A stretch of DNA of 64,000 bases from Calothrix sp. PCC 7507 (GTDB taxonomy: Bacteria > Cyanobacteriota > Cyanobacteriia > Cyanobacteriales > Nostocaceae): the NCBI RefSeq assembly GCF_000316575.1, contig NC_019682.1:3222001-3286000 (forward strand), read 5' to 3'. Under the pieces are notes generated by a model, which did not search any database, had not been told where the DNA came from, and saw only the letters and a list, made by a program, of their open reading frames with translations. Each line of letters begins with the position of its first letter. Positions within the stretch are counted from its first letter, which is position 1. Of the stretch, positions 1 through 8,150 are shown piece after piece. The translations under genes and the position numbers were made by a program.

Positions 1-557
1 TTTGTATCATTAAATTAAAGTGAAATGGTATCAGCCGAGGCTGTTGACTCTGAGGATTTTCAGCCCAAAATGCATCAGACAAAATAATAGTCGTAGTTCT
101 CATCAGGGCATGGCAGTGCCGATGCCCCTACGGTAAACACAAAAATTGCATGATAATTTTTAGCTAATTTCGTACAAAGTCAACAGCCTAGTACAGGTCG
201 GCGGAAATAAAGTACCTATTACAAATCGCCTAAAGGCTGACTGTAAAGGTTTCTTCGTTTCATACTTCATACTTCATACTTCAGACTTTTTGTACTAGTA
301 TCAGCCCAACATTTTAAGGTTGCCGCGCTACTACAATTTTTTGTGCATCATTTTAGTTATGTCCGTCCACTACGGATAATTTATATTTCTTTATATACAT
401 TGAATTTTTCTCGCCTACTTACCAATAATAAATTTAGTAACAAAAATAAGTTGACTCTAAAGTAATGTTACAAAACTTGGAAAAATATTGAGAAATTGAC
501 GACAAGTCAAACATAGCTTTAACGTAGAACCTATAGGAGACACTTGAGGCAAATAAG
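1..557. other. Intergenic region without a gene
   Basis: No convincing coding frame. It contains a short hairpin-forming stretch around 100-132 and one copy of the CTAG-bounded MITE at 188-298 (listed separately). The last 150 bases are AT-rich and presumably hold the promoter of the small membrane protein that follows; no clear -35/-10 pair could be fixed. Confidence 0.6.
188..298 (-). mobile_element. MITE-like element, copy A
   Basis: A 111-base element whose ends both read CTAGTAC inward (CTAG at each border, compatible with a 4-bp target duplication). The left end, CTAGTACAGGTCGGCGGAAA, matches the reverse complement of the right end of the copy at 17688-17798, so this copy lies in the opposite orientation. 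Inside are three tandem CATACTT heptamers (261-281), in the place where the other copy has GTCAAAA heptamers. It has no coding capacity, so mobility would need a transposase in trans. Confidence 0.6.
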
Positions 558-875
558 ATGAGCATAAATAAGATGCAAAACTATCGGTTTGTCTGTACCC
601 TGACCTTCGGTGATATCTACGGACAAATAATTGTTTGGTTGATCACAGTTACCATCAGTTTGGCATCCGCTTTGGCACTAATGGGTGCTAGAAGACCAGT
701 GTATGCTTTAGCCACTGTAGGCCTCGTTGTCGTGCTGTCGCTGCCTTTCTTATTGTTTGCCTTTGTGACTACATTGTTAAATCATATTGAATTAACTGCT
801 ATAGAACCGGGAACAAAAACAGAACCTATCCCTGGTAATGTTTCCCAGCAACAACCTGTACAAGCAACTAGTTGA
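558..875 (+). CDS. Small hypothetical membrane protein
   Basis: A 105-residue protein that I do not recognise. Two hydrophobic stretches, about residues 22-42 and 48-72, look like membrane-spanning helices separated by a short basic turn (ARRP). The C-terminal 30 residues are polar and Pro/Gln-rich. An ATG at 573 is an alternative start, since a GGAG lies rather far upstream at 536. The gene stands alone and is followed by a hairpin with a T-run at 985-1012. Codon use looks ordinary. Function unknown; the call as a real gene rests on the membrane pattern, the isolated position and the terminator. Confidence 0.6.
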   Translation: MSINKMQNYRFVCTLTFGDIYGQIIVWLITVTISLASALALMGARRPVYALATVGLVVVLSLPFLLFAFVTTLLNHIELTAIEPGTKTEPIPGNVSQQQPVQATS

Positions 876-984
876 GGGACTGCACTTCGACTGCGCTCAG
901 TGACCAGGGACTGGGGATTGATTAGTATTTTTTACTTAGCACTCAGTAAATTCAGATCAGGTTGGTGTAAATATTTTGTTATTA

Positions 985-1012
985 TCCCTGTCTATTGGCA
1001 GGGAATTTTTTT
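985..1012 (+). terminator. Probable Rho-independent terminator
   Basis: A 6-bp GC-rich stem TCCCTG/CAGGGA (985-990 with 999-1004) is followed by a run of T. It lies about 110 bases after the stop of the small membrane protein gene and before sdhA. Confidence 0.55.
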
Positions 1013-1113
1013 GGAGAAATTTCACAGTAGTGGCGATCGCCTCTTGTGAATCTCATCCTTACAATAAATAAAACAGCAGCTTTTTGCAGTCGGGAAATAT
1101 TTAATACTGAATT

Positions 1114-2841
1114 ATGCTTGAACATGATGTAATTATTGTCGGTGGTGGATTGGCTGGATGCCGTGCTGCTGTGGAAATCGCCCGCACTGATCCCAGTTTA
1201 AATATTGCTGTAGTTGCCAAAACCCACCCCATTCGTTCCCATTCAGTCGCAGCCCAAGGGGGTATGGCGGCTTCACTGAAAAATGTTGATGCTGAAGATA
1301 CTTGGCAAGCACATGCTTTTGATACTGTCAAGGGTTCTGACTATTTAGCAGACCAAGATGCTGTAGGCATTCTCACCCAGGAAGCGCCAGATGTGGTGAT
1401 TGACCTGGAACACATGGGGGTTTTATTTTCGCGCTTATCTGATGGTCGCATTGCCCAACGCGCTTTTGGTGGACATTCCCATAACCGCACTTGTTACGCG
1501 GCGGATAAAACAGGTCACGCAATCCTGCACGAATTGGTGAGCAACCTGCGCCGATATGGTGTGCATATTTACCAAGAGTGGTATGTAATGCGCCTGATTT
1601 TAGAGGAAGGTCAGGCAAAAGGTTTAGTCATGTTCAGCCTTTTGGATGGACATATTGAGGTAGTGCGGGCAAAGGCGGTAATGTTTGCCACTGGGGGCTA
1701 CGGTCGTGTATATAACACCACCTCCAATGATTATGCTTCCACTGGTGACGGTTTAGCAATGACAGCGATCGCTGGTTTGCCTCTCGAAGATATGGAATTT
1801 GTCCAGTTTCATCCCACTGGTTTGTACCCGGTAGGGGTGCTGATTTCCGAAGCAGTCAGGGGAGAAGGGGCGTATCTAATTAATTCTGAGGGCGATCGCT
1901 TTATGGCGAACTACGCACCTAGTAGGATGGAACTAGCTCCTCGTGATATTACCTCAAGAGCGATCGCTTATGAAATTCGCGCTGGTCGGGGTATCCATCC
2001 TGATGGTAGTGCAGGCGGTCCCTTTGTCTATCTCGATTTGCGTCATATGGGCAAAGAAAAAATTATGAGCCGCGTCCCCTTCTGTTGGGAAGAAGCACAC
2101 CGCCTCGTAGGTGTTGATGCCGTGACTCAGCCAATGCCAGTCCGTCCCACCAATCACTACTGTATGGGTGGTATCCCAGTGAACACAGATGGACAAGTCC
2201 GCAGTAGTGGCAATGGTTTAGTAGATGGCTTCTTTGCGGCAGGGGAGACAGCTTGCGTGTCCGTCCACGGTGCAAATCGCCTCGGTAGTAATTCACTACT
2301 AGAATGTGTAGTTTATGGCAAACGTACCGGAGCAGCGATCGCTCATTTTGTCCAAAATCGCAAACTCCCCACTGTCAACGAACAACACTACATCAACGAA
2401 GCCAAACAACAAATCCAAGCCCTGCTAGCACAACCAGGACAATACCGCATCAACCAAGTACGTCAAGCCTTCCAAGATTGTATGACTGAGTATTGTGGCG
2501 TTTTCCGCACTGCAGCCTTAATGAGTGAGGGTTTACAGAAACTTACAGAAATACAACAACAATACCCACAAATTTATTTAGATGATAAAGGCACTTGCTG
2601 GAATACAGAACTTGTAGAAGCCTTGGAATTGCAGAGTTTGATGGTAGTAGGACAAACAATTTTAGCTTCAGCCCTCAATCGTCAAGAAAGTCGCGGCGCT
2701 CACTTCCGCGAAGATTATCCCCAGCGGGATGATGATAAATTCCTCAGACACACGATGGCTTACTATTCGCCAGCAGGCATTGATATTCAGTATCGCCCAG
2801 TGGTGATTAATATGTTTGAGCCAAAAGAGCGGAAATATTAA
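1114..2841 (+). CDS. sdhA: Succinate dehydrogenase/fumarate reductase flavoprotein subunit
   Basis: A 575-residue FAD-binding subunit that oxidises succinate to fumarate (or the reverse), feeding electrons to the iron-sulfur subunit and plastoquinone at the thylakoid membrane. Visible features are the N-terminal dinucleotide fold ([14 protein letters not shown], 7-20), the covalent-flavin motif [10 protein letters not shown] with His43, the substrate region [20 protein letters not shown], the catalytic-Arg helix [11 protein letters not shown], and the C-terminal [11 protein letters not shown] block. Length is normal for the family. No sdhB lies next to it; cyanobacteria commonly scatter sdh genes. 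Start ATG as chosen gives the flavin fold within the first ten residues. HIP1 palindromes lie inside the gene. Confidence 0.93.
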   Translation: MLEHDVIIVGGGLAGCRAAVEIARTDPSLNIAVVAKTHPIRSHSVAAQGGMAASLKNVDAEDTWQAHAFDTVKGSDYLADQDAVGILTQEAPDVVIDLEHMGVLFSRLSDGRIAQRAFGGHSHNRTCYAADKTGHAILHELVSNLRRYGVHIYQEWYVMRLILEEGQAKGLVMFSLLDGHIEVVRAKAVMFATGGYGRVYNTTSNDYASTGDGLAMTAIAGLPLEDMEFVQFHPTGLYPVGVLISEAVRGEGAYLINSEGDRFMANYAPSRMELAPRDITSRAIAYEIRAGRGIHPDGSAGGPFVYLDLRHMGKEKIMSRVPFCWEEAHRLVGVDAVTQPMPVRPTNHYCMGGIPVNTDGQVRSSGNGLVDGFFAAGETACVSVHGANRLGSNSLLECVVYGKRTGAAIAHFVQNRKLPTVNEQHYINEAKQQIQALLAQPGQYRINQVRQAFQDCMTEYCGVFRTAALMSEGLQKLTEIQQQYPQIYLDDKGTCWNTELVEALELQSLMVVGQTILASALNRQESRGAHFREDYPQRDDDKFLRHTMAYYSPAGIDIQYRPVVINMFEPKERKY

Positions 2842-3020
2842 ATCAGTTAACAGAAAATACCAATTTGTAGGGTGTGTGACGCCGCAAAAATACATTGAGT
2901 TAAGCGATATATGATTTGTAGCGTCACGCACCGATAATGATTGTAGCTACTCAATTGGTACATTATTAATTAGCCAGTTCTTAACCAGCGATCGACAAGA
3001 ATAGTAAATTTCTATTGCTT

Positions 3021-3908
3021 ATGCTGAATGCACCAATTTTTATCAGTTACCGAAGAATAGATAGTGCCGCCGAAGCTGGACGTTTGTACAGTACTATTCT
3101 TCAGGAACTGGGAAGAGATACCGTATTTATGGATACGTCTTCTATTGAACTTGGAACACAATGGCCAAAAGAATTGGAAGAAGCTTTGCAAAAAGCTCAA
3201 ATTGTTATCGTAGTCATAGGTACTAAATGGATTCGGATTAGTGATGAATATGGGTTGCGTCGTATAGATCAAGAAGATGATTGGGTTCGTCGGGAGATTG
3301 AGTTTGCACTTCGTGAGAATAAAAAATTACTCCCGTTGTTGGTTAGAGGTGCCAAAATGCCACCTGCTAATAAGTTGCCGACATCAATTAGTGGCTTAAC
3401 TCAAAGGCAAGCAGTAGATATTCGTCATGACTATTGGGATCATGATATCAAGCTTGCGCTTGAGCAATTAAGATTAGTTACTGATAAAAATAAACAGAGC
3501 GAACGCTCCCTGACAAGCAATAATCTTTGGGGAATCTACCCCACTCCTGATCCAGAAAAACCAGAGCCAATTAGTGACGAGAAACTTCAGATTGCACTCA
3601 GCGGTAACTTATCAAAGTGGGAAAAAGTAGTTAGTCCGCTCCCTGAAGATCCAACTAGAGTGCGTGTTGAAATTTGGCGCAAGTACCAATTCAAAACTTT
3701 CCGCGATGCCATCGACTTTATGAATCAGGTTGCACCTGGATGTGATATTGCACTCCACCATCCTCGATGGGAGAATGTTTGGAAAACAGTTAGAGTCTAT
3801 CTAACAAGTTGGGATATTGGTCATCAAATCTCTGATCGAGATATTCAGTTAGCAAAATATTTTGATAAAGCTTTTTCTGATTTTCCTGGAGCAAAGCAAG
3901 ATAGATAG
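3021..3908 (+). CDS. TIR domain fused to a pterin-4a-carbinolamine dehydratase-like domain
   Basis: From ATG 3021 (a TTG at 3015 is possible; no strong ribosome site) this encodes 295 residues. Residues 1-150 are a TIR domain: FISYRR near the N-terminus, FMDTSSIELG, IVIVVIGTKW and DDWVRREIEFAL, where Glu92 sits at the usual catalytic glutamate position of TIR NADases. Residues about 184-288 match pterin-4a-carbinolamine dehydratase (PCD/DCoH): W in LSKWEKV, F in YQFKTFRDA, then HHPRWENVW (His246-His247-Pro248), LTSWDIG and SDRDIQLA. The spacing follows the family signature, with Trp264 in place of the usual second-motif His. Domain identities are seen in the sequence. A role in NAD-based immunity or pterin sensing is inference. 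The gene stands alone next to mobile-element debris. Confidence 0.85.
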   Translation: MLNAPIFISYRRIDSAAEAGRLYSTILQELGRDTVFMDTSSIELGTQWPKELEEALQKAQIVIVVIGTKWIRISDEYGLRRIDQEDDWVRREIEFALRENKKLLPLLVRGAKMPPANKLPTSISGLTQRQAVDIRHDYWDHDIKLALEQLRLVTDKNKQSERSLTSNNLWGIYPTPDPEKPEPISDEKLQIALSGNLSKWEKVVSPLPEDPTRVRVEIWRKYQFKTFRDAIDFMNQVAPGCDIALHHPRWENVWKTVRVYLTSWDIGHQISDRDIQLAKYFDKAFSDFPGAKQDR

Positions 3909-3925
3909 TACCGCAGGGCGGATCT

Positions 3926-4066
3926 CTAAAGCTTGGCGTTGAGATAAGCACAGCGATGCTTGAGGACTTGAAAGACATTCGATTCATCCCATTGTGCGCC
4001 AGAGATTTTTAATCGCCGATCTATTTGTTTGATAGTAGACTCGATCGCCAATGATGATCTCTGGAG
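3926..4066 (-). pseudogene. Remnant of an IS transposase C-terminus
   Basis: Reading the minus strand from 4066 to 3926 gives an uninterrupted 46-residue tail ending in a stop. It contains SSLAIESTIKQIDRRLKISG, then AQWDE, VFQVLKHRCAYLN and AKL. This is typical of the C-terminal end of cyanobacterial transposases carrying the IESTIKQ/RRVKISGAQW signature (ISKra4-like, from memory). An in-frame stop (TGA at 4069-4067) lies immediately upstream and no start or catalytic domain remains. The fragment begins 18 bases after the stop of the TIR gene, and a half-site resembling the MITE end (TAGTACCGC) lies at 3908. Confidence 0.6.
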
Positions 4067-4184
4067 TCAAAAAAGGTGGTTATGAGACTCGGATCATGGA
4101 TGCTGTCATCTGCTAACTTCTAGATAGTCAAAACAATAATAATTTTTTCTGAAATGCTGCCATACATAAAGCATCGCTACCATT

Positions 4185-4217
4185 AGATCCCCGACTTCTT
4201 CAAGAAGTCGGGGATCT
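4185..4217. repeat. REP-like palindrome, copy 1
   Basis: A perfect 16-bp inverted repeat around one central base: AGATCCCCGACTTCTT, C, then its complement. It lies 57 bases upstream of the RAYT gene. The same 33-base unit recurs at 4859, 4994, 13886 and 24509, with changes confined to the loop-proximal bases. Confidence 0.85.
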
Positions 4218-4273
4218 GAAATCTTGACTCTTCATAGGGAATACTAAAAGGCAGCATCTCATATTCAAAGCTT

Positions 4274-4846
4274 ATGCCGCAAAGACCGATTTCCCTGCAA
4301 GTTGGGAATTTTTACCATGTTTATAATCGGGGGAACAATCGCCAAGCAATTTTCTTTGAGCGTGAGAACTATATTTATTTTCTCCGATTGGTAAGGGAAC
4401 ATCTGATTAGCAATGCAGTAGATATTGTTGCTTACTGTTTAATGCCTAATCATTATCATTTTTTGGTTTATTTGAGAGATGAAACTCTGTCTGATGCAAT
4501 GAAATCTCTCTCTCTTTCCTATACAAAGGCAATTAATAAGCGTTTTAATCGTTCTGGGGTGCTATTTCAGGGGAGGTTTCAAAGTATTCATATTTTACAA
4601 ACTGATTATCTGATCAATCTCTCATGTTATATTCATCTAAATCCAGTGAAAGCTGGACTAGTACAGCAACCTGGAGAATGGGAGTTTTCCAGCTATTTGG
4701 AATATGCAGGATTACGAGCAGGAACACTACCCAAAACAGAGTATATTAAAACGCAAATTGAGGAAAAGTCAGCTTATCAGCAATTTTTGGCGGATCATAA
4801 CCTACCTGATAGCGCTGGTTTCAAAAGACTTTTGCTAGATGATTAG
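4274..4846 (+). CDS. REP-associated tyrosine transposase (RAYT, Y1 family)
   Basis: A 190-residue single-strand-specific HUH transposase related to IS200/IS605 TnpA. The HUH pair is in MPNHYHFLVY (His60 and His62) and the probable catalytic tyrosine is Tyr119 in SCYIHLNPVKAGLV. GNFYHVYNRGNNRQAIF at the N-terminus is typical of the RAYT branch. The gene has no IS partner or terminal ends of its own. Instead it is bracketed by palindromic units at 4185-4217, 4859-4891 and 4994-5026, as expected for a domesticated transposase that mobilises REP/REPIN sequences. No strong ribosome site precedes the ATG. Confidence 0.88.
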   Translation: MPQRPISLQVGNFYHVYNRGNNRQAIFFERENYIYFLRLVREHLISNAVDIVAYCLMPNHYHFLVYLRDETLSDAMKSLSLSYTKAINKRFNRSGVLFQGRFQSIHILQTDYLINLSCYIHLNPVKAGLVQQPGEWEFSSYLEYAGLRAGTLPKTEYIKTQIEEKSAYQQFLADHNLPDSAGFKRLLLDD

Positions 4847-4858
4847 TCTGCGAGTAAT

Positions 4859-4891
4859 AGATCCCCGACTTCTTAGAGAAGTCGGGGATCT
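4859..4891. repeat. REP-like palindrome, copy 2
   Basis: The same 33-base unit as at 4185, beginning 13 bases after the RAYT stop codon. One arm differs by a single base next to the loop (TCTTAGAGA centre). Confidence 0.85.
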
Positions 4892-4993
4892 GAATTATCG
4901 CGATCGCTCTAAGCAAGCTACTAATTAATCAAATAATTCCTTTGTGCGATCGCCTAAAATAATCTTGCAATCAAAAAAGCGATCGCTTTCCCT

Positions 4994-5026
4994 AGATCCC
5001 CGACTTCTTCAAGAAGTCGGGGATCT
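4994..5026. repeat. REP-like palindrome, copy 3
   Basis: Identical over 33 bases to copy 1 at 4185-4217. It lies 103 bases after copy 2 in the gap between the RAYT gene and the alpha/beta hydrolase; the rest of that gap (4847-5198) holds HIP1 palindromes and no gene. Confidence 0.85.
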
Positions 5027-5198
5027 GAACACCACTAACCTCTCAAAACTTTTGGGACAGAGCAGTAGGCTAAGAGGATGTGTATCAAGACACTTTGTAG
5101 TTGGCAATATGGGTTAATTCGACCTAACAAAGCGCGATGCGAAACTTTCCCATCGTACAATGTAATGCCATCACAACAATTCTTTAGGAATCTTAATA

Positions 5199-6089
5199 AT
5201 GAGTTTAACTAGCCAGCAGCTACCATCAGCTAACTTAGAAAAGTTGATTTGGAATTGGCAGGGTTACAAAATTCAATACACCGTCATGGGGACAGGACGC
5301 CCCCTAGTATTGGTTCACGGCTTTGGTGCATCCATTGGACACTGGCGTAAAAATATCCCAGTTTTAGCAGATGCTGGCTATCGGGTTTTTGCTGTGGATT
5401 TGTTGGGTTTTGGCGGTTCCGAAAAAGCACCCATTGATTACACCATAGAAGTTTGGGTAGAATTGCTCAAGGATTTTTGGGCAGCACATGTTCAAGAACC
5501 GGCTGTATTTATCGGCAATTCCATCGGGGCGTTAATTAGCTTGATGGTGTTGGTAGAACATCCAGAAATTGCCGCTGCTGGTGTTTTAATTAACTCAGCG
5601 GGAGGATTAAGCCATCGTCCCCACGAATTGAACCCGCCGCTACGTATTGTGATGGCAGCTTTTAGTAGAGTAGTGCGATCGCCAATTACAGGCAAATTTG
5701 TCTTTAACCGCATCCGTCAAAAAGCCCAAATTCGCCGCACACTCTATCAAGTTTACCGCAACCGTGCAGCCGTCACTGATGAATTAGTTGATTTACTTTA
5801 TACCCCTTCCTGCGAACCAGGAGCGCAGCAAGTTTTTGCATCCATCCTCACAGCGCCTCCAGGGCCTAGTCCAGAGGAACTTTTGCCCAAAGTAGAACGT
5901 CCCTTATTAATAATTTGGGGTGCTGACGACCCTTGGACACCAATCACCGGGGCAAAGATTTACGAGGAGGCGCGTGAGAATGGCAAACCAATCAAAATTA
6001 TCCCCATTCCCAACGCCGGTCATTGTCCCCACGATGAAGTTCCTGATGTTGTCAATACCCAAATTGTGGATTGGCTAGCACAAAGGTAA
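5199..6089 (+). CDS. Alpha/beta-fold hydrolase
   Basis: A 296-residue soluble hydrolase. The oxyanion-hole region is VLVHGFGASIGHW (38-49). The nucleophile elbow is GNSIG with Ser108, the acid is probably Asp243 or Asp244 in WGADDPW, and the base is His275 in NAGHCPHDE. The DLLGFGGSEK strand-loop and the overall pattern resemble the cyanobacterial and plastid pheophytinase/chlorophyll-dephytylase side of the family, but I cannot assign a substrate. An AGGAATC sequence lies about 10 bases before the ATG. It stands alone between the RAYT region and a protein kinase gene. Confidence 0.8.
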   Translation: MSLTSQQLPSANLEKLIWNWQGYKIQYTVMGTGRPLVLVHGFGASIGHWRKNIPVLADAGYRVFAVDLLGFGGSEKAPIDYTIEVWVELLKDFWAAHVQEPAVFIGNSIGALISLMVLVEHPEIAAAGVLINSAGGLSHRPHELNPPLRIVMAAFSRVVRSPITGKFVFNRIRQKAQIRRTLYQVYRNRAAVTDELVDLLYTPSCEPGAQQVFASILTAPPGPSPEELLPKVERPLLIIWGADDPWTPITGAKIYEEARENGKPIKIIPIPNAGHCPHDEVPDVVNTQIVDWLAQR

Positions 6090-6314
6090 ATCAATTTTGG
6101 ATTTTGGATTTTGGATTTTAGATTGAGCCACGTCCCATAAATGCAGGAGCTTCATCGTGAGCGCTCAGTCGAACGATTTTGAATTATTCAATCCAAAATT
6201 TAAAATTTAAAATCTAAAATTCAGTGATGATGTTCGTGGATATGCGCCTTTGTGCAAGATAGATTAAAAAGCCGTTCACAATTTGGGTAAGCACCTCTGA
6301 TTTTTCTTGACACA

Positions 6315-7397
6315 ATGACAATCAAGTGGTGTGAATGTATGGGACTTGATGTACGAAATCGATACAAAGAAGATATTCCCCTAAGTAATCATCCCAATTT
6401 TTCCCGATTAGGCTATCAAGTTATCCAAGAACTAGGACGCAATCGGCAAGCAGGGCGCATTACTTATCTAGCTCAGGCGCTAAAGTCTGATCAGAAAGTA
6501 GTAATTAAAGAGTTTCATCTTGCTAGTATAAATTCTGATTTGTCAGGTTTGAAAGCTTATGAACGAGAAATCGCCATCCTGCAACAACTGAATCATTCCC
6601 GCATCCCCCGCTATGTAGATTATTTTGAAACAACAGCGGGTTTTTATATGGTGCAGGAATATAAAAATGCCCCATCTTTAGGGATAAAACGCTGTTTTCA
6701 CCCCGAAGAAATCAAACAAATTGCAATATCAGTTTTAGAAATATTGGTGTATCTGCAAAGGCGGATTTCTCCAATTATTCACCGAGATATTAAACCAGAG
6801 AATATCTTGGTTGATGAACGATTAAATGCTTATCTAGTTGATTTTGGTTTGGCACAGAGCCAGGGTGCCAAAATGGCTCTCAGCAGCTTTGTCGCAGGTA
6901 CTCCAGGCTTTATGCCACCAGAGGAACAGCTTGGCCATCCGCTCACAGAAGCGTCAGACTTGTATAGTTTAGGAGCCACACTAATTTGCTTGCTCACGCG
7001 CACCCGTTCTGTGGATGTTGGTAAGTTAGTGGACGAGCAACATCGCTTTAATTTCCAGAAGTTATTACCCCAAATCAGTCCCCGTTTTCGGTTGTGGTTA
7101 ATGAAAATGGTAGAACATAACCGCAAACATCGCTATGCTAACGCCGCGCTGGCTTTAGCTGCCTTGCAGCCAATTCAGGTACTTGGTACTGGTACAAGAA
7201 TAGAAATTCTCGCTGCTGCTGTCAAACGCAAAAAACGAGCAGCTATGTTGGGATTAGCTACTGTTGGTACACTGACTGCTGTGGGGACAACTTGGATGAT
7301 GGCACAACCGGGAGGTTTTGCCCAACAAATATTGGAAGCGCAAGAATGTCTTGGCTCTAGCTTAGTATCAAATTGTCAAGATAAAACTGGACATTAA
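6315..7397 (+). CDS. Serine/threonine protein kinase with C-terminal membrane anchor
   Basis: A 360-residue eukaryotic-type kinase. Visible motifs are a degenerate Gly-rich loop (LGRNRQAG), the ATP-binding Lys65 in VVIKEF, the catalytic loop HRDIKPENIL (156-165, Asp158), DFGLA (176-180), the activation segment GTPGFMPPE, and DLYSLGATL. After the kinase domain a hydrophobic stretch at about 311-331 is a likely single membrane helix followed by a short Cys-containing tail. The start is uncertain: ATG 6315 or ATG 6351 both precede the kinase fold and neither has a clear ribosome site. The target is unknown. Confidence 0.85.
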   Translation: MTIKWCECMGLDVRNRYKEDIPLSNHPNFSRLGYQVIQELGRNRQAGRITYLAQALKSDQKVVIKEFHLASINSDLSGLKAYEREIAILQQLNHSRIPRYVDYFETTAGFYMVQEYKNAPSLGIKRCFHPEEIKQIAISVLEILVYLQRRISPIIHRDIKPENILVDERLNAYLVDFGLAQSQGAKMALSSFVAGTPGFMPPEEQLGHPLTEASDLYSLGATLICLLTRTRSVDVGKLVDEQHRFNFQKLLPQISPRFRLWLMKMVEHNRKHRYANAALALAALQPIQVLGTGTRIEILAAAVKRKKRAAMLGLATVGTLTAVGTTWMMAQPGGFAQQILEAQECLGSSLVSNCQDKTGH

Positions 7398-7399
7398 AT

Positions 7400-7559
7400 C
7401 AGTTATCAGTTATCAGTTATCAGTTCTCACAGTTTCAGTCGGGGATTTGACACTTCGACTTTGCTCAGTGACCACCCTAACTGTTACCTACCACTTGTGA
7501 GAAGCGGGGGGTTCTGACCCCAGAATCAATACATCCTCTCTACTGATAACTGATAACTG
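7400..7559. repeat. Inverted pair of TCAGTTA heptamer arrays
   Basis: CAGTTATCAGTTATCAG at 7400-7416 (extended by another unit to 7423) is perfectly complementary to CTGATAACTGATAACTG at 7543-7559. The arms bracket about 125 bases between the kinase gene and the convergent CTDH gene, and could act as a bidirectional terminator or simply be a short tandem repeat typical of Nostocales. Confidence 0.6.
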
Positions 7560-7571
7560 TTCACTGTTGAA

Positions 7572-8000
7572 CTAATTGTGACGACGCAAGTTGAGTAGCT
7601 GTTGGGGAGAAGCTAAAAGCTTGATTTTGGCGTTGACTATTTGGCGGTGCTGATTCAAGATAAACAACCACGAGACATTGACACTGCACCAAGAAGTTTG
7701 CGCTTTACCTGTAACGTGGATTTGGATTTGCTCACAGACTGAAGTCTCAGTAATTCCTTGCTGAGGATAGGCTCGAATACCTTGAGCTTCTTGTTGTAAA
7801 TAGGTAGCGATCGCATCTCGCCCCACAATATCAGATACAAACGGCGGATGCATCACACCATTCTCTGCAAATAAGGCAGCAGTTAAGAGAAAATCTTCGG
7901 CGTTCAACGTTTCAAAGTAACGCAGTATTGTAGGTTCTGTAATTCCGGCAATGGGGAATGTTTCTGTTGTTGTGTCAGCTTTGAATTCAGCAGATGTCAT
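7572..8000 (-). CDS. CTDH: orange carotenoid protein C-terminal domain homologue
   Basis: A 142-residue NTF2-like protein aligning along its length with the regulatory C-terminal domain of OCP: FETLNAEDF, AALFAENGVMHPPF, IVGRDAIATYLQQEA, ITGK-type strand HVTGKAQT, VSWLFILN and the ending LLASPQQLLNL. Tyr28 (LRYFETLN) and Trp111 (VSWLFILN) stand where OCP Tyr201 and Trp288 hydrogen-bond the ketocarotenoid carbonyl. Cys105 (TSWCSV) is near the cysteine reported to control dimerisation in Anabaena CTDH. CTDHs bind a carotenoid and hand it to helical carotenoid proteins. One such partner lies 2.7 kb away at 10693. Divergent from queG. Confidence 0.85.
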   Translation of the reverse strand: MTSAEFKADTTTETFPIAGITEPTILRYFETLNAEDFLLTAALFAENGVMHPPFVSDIVGRDAIATYLQQEAQGIRAYPQQGITETSVCEQIQIHVTGKAQTSWCSVNVSWLFILNQHRQIVNAKIKLLASPQQLLNLRRHN

Positions 8001-8150
8001 ATATTTATCGCGATCGCGCTACTAGCTGAATCTTCATTGCAATACAAAAACAGCCGAGAAAAAAGCTGCTGTCGATATATTGCCTATTGTCTTTTATTGT
8101 GTAGTGTATAATTAACGAGCCAATTTTAGGGCAAAATTTAGATAAAATAA

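Noticed and set aside
4657-4672. A CTAGTACAG sequence inside the RAYT gene resembling the MITE end
   Set aside because: It encodes conserved RAYT residues (GLVQQP region) and has no partner end, so it is a chance match.
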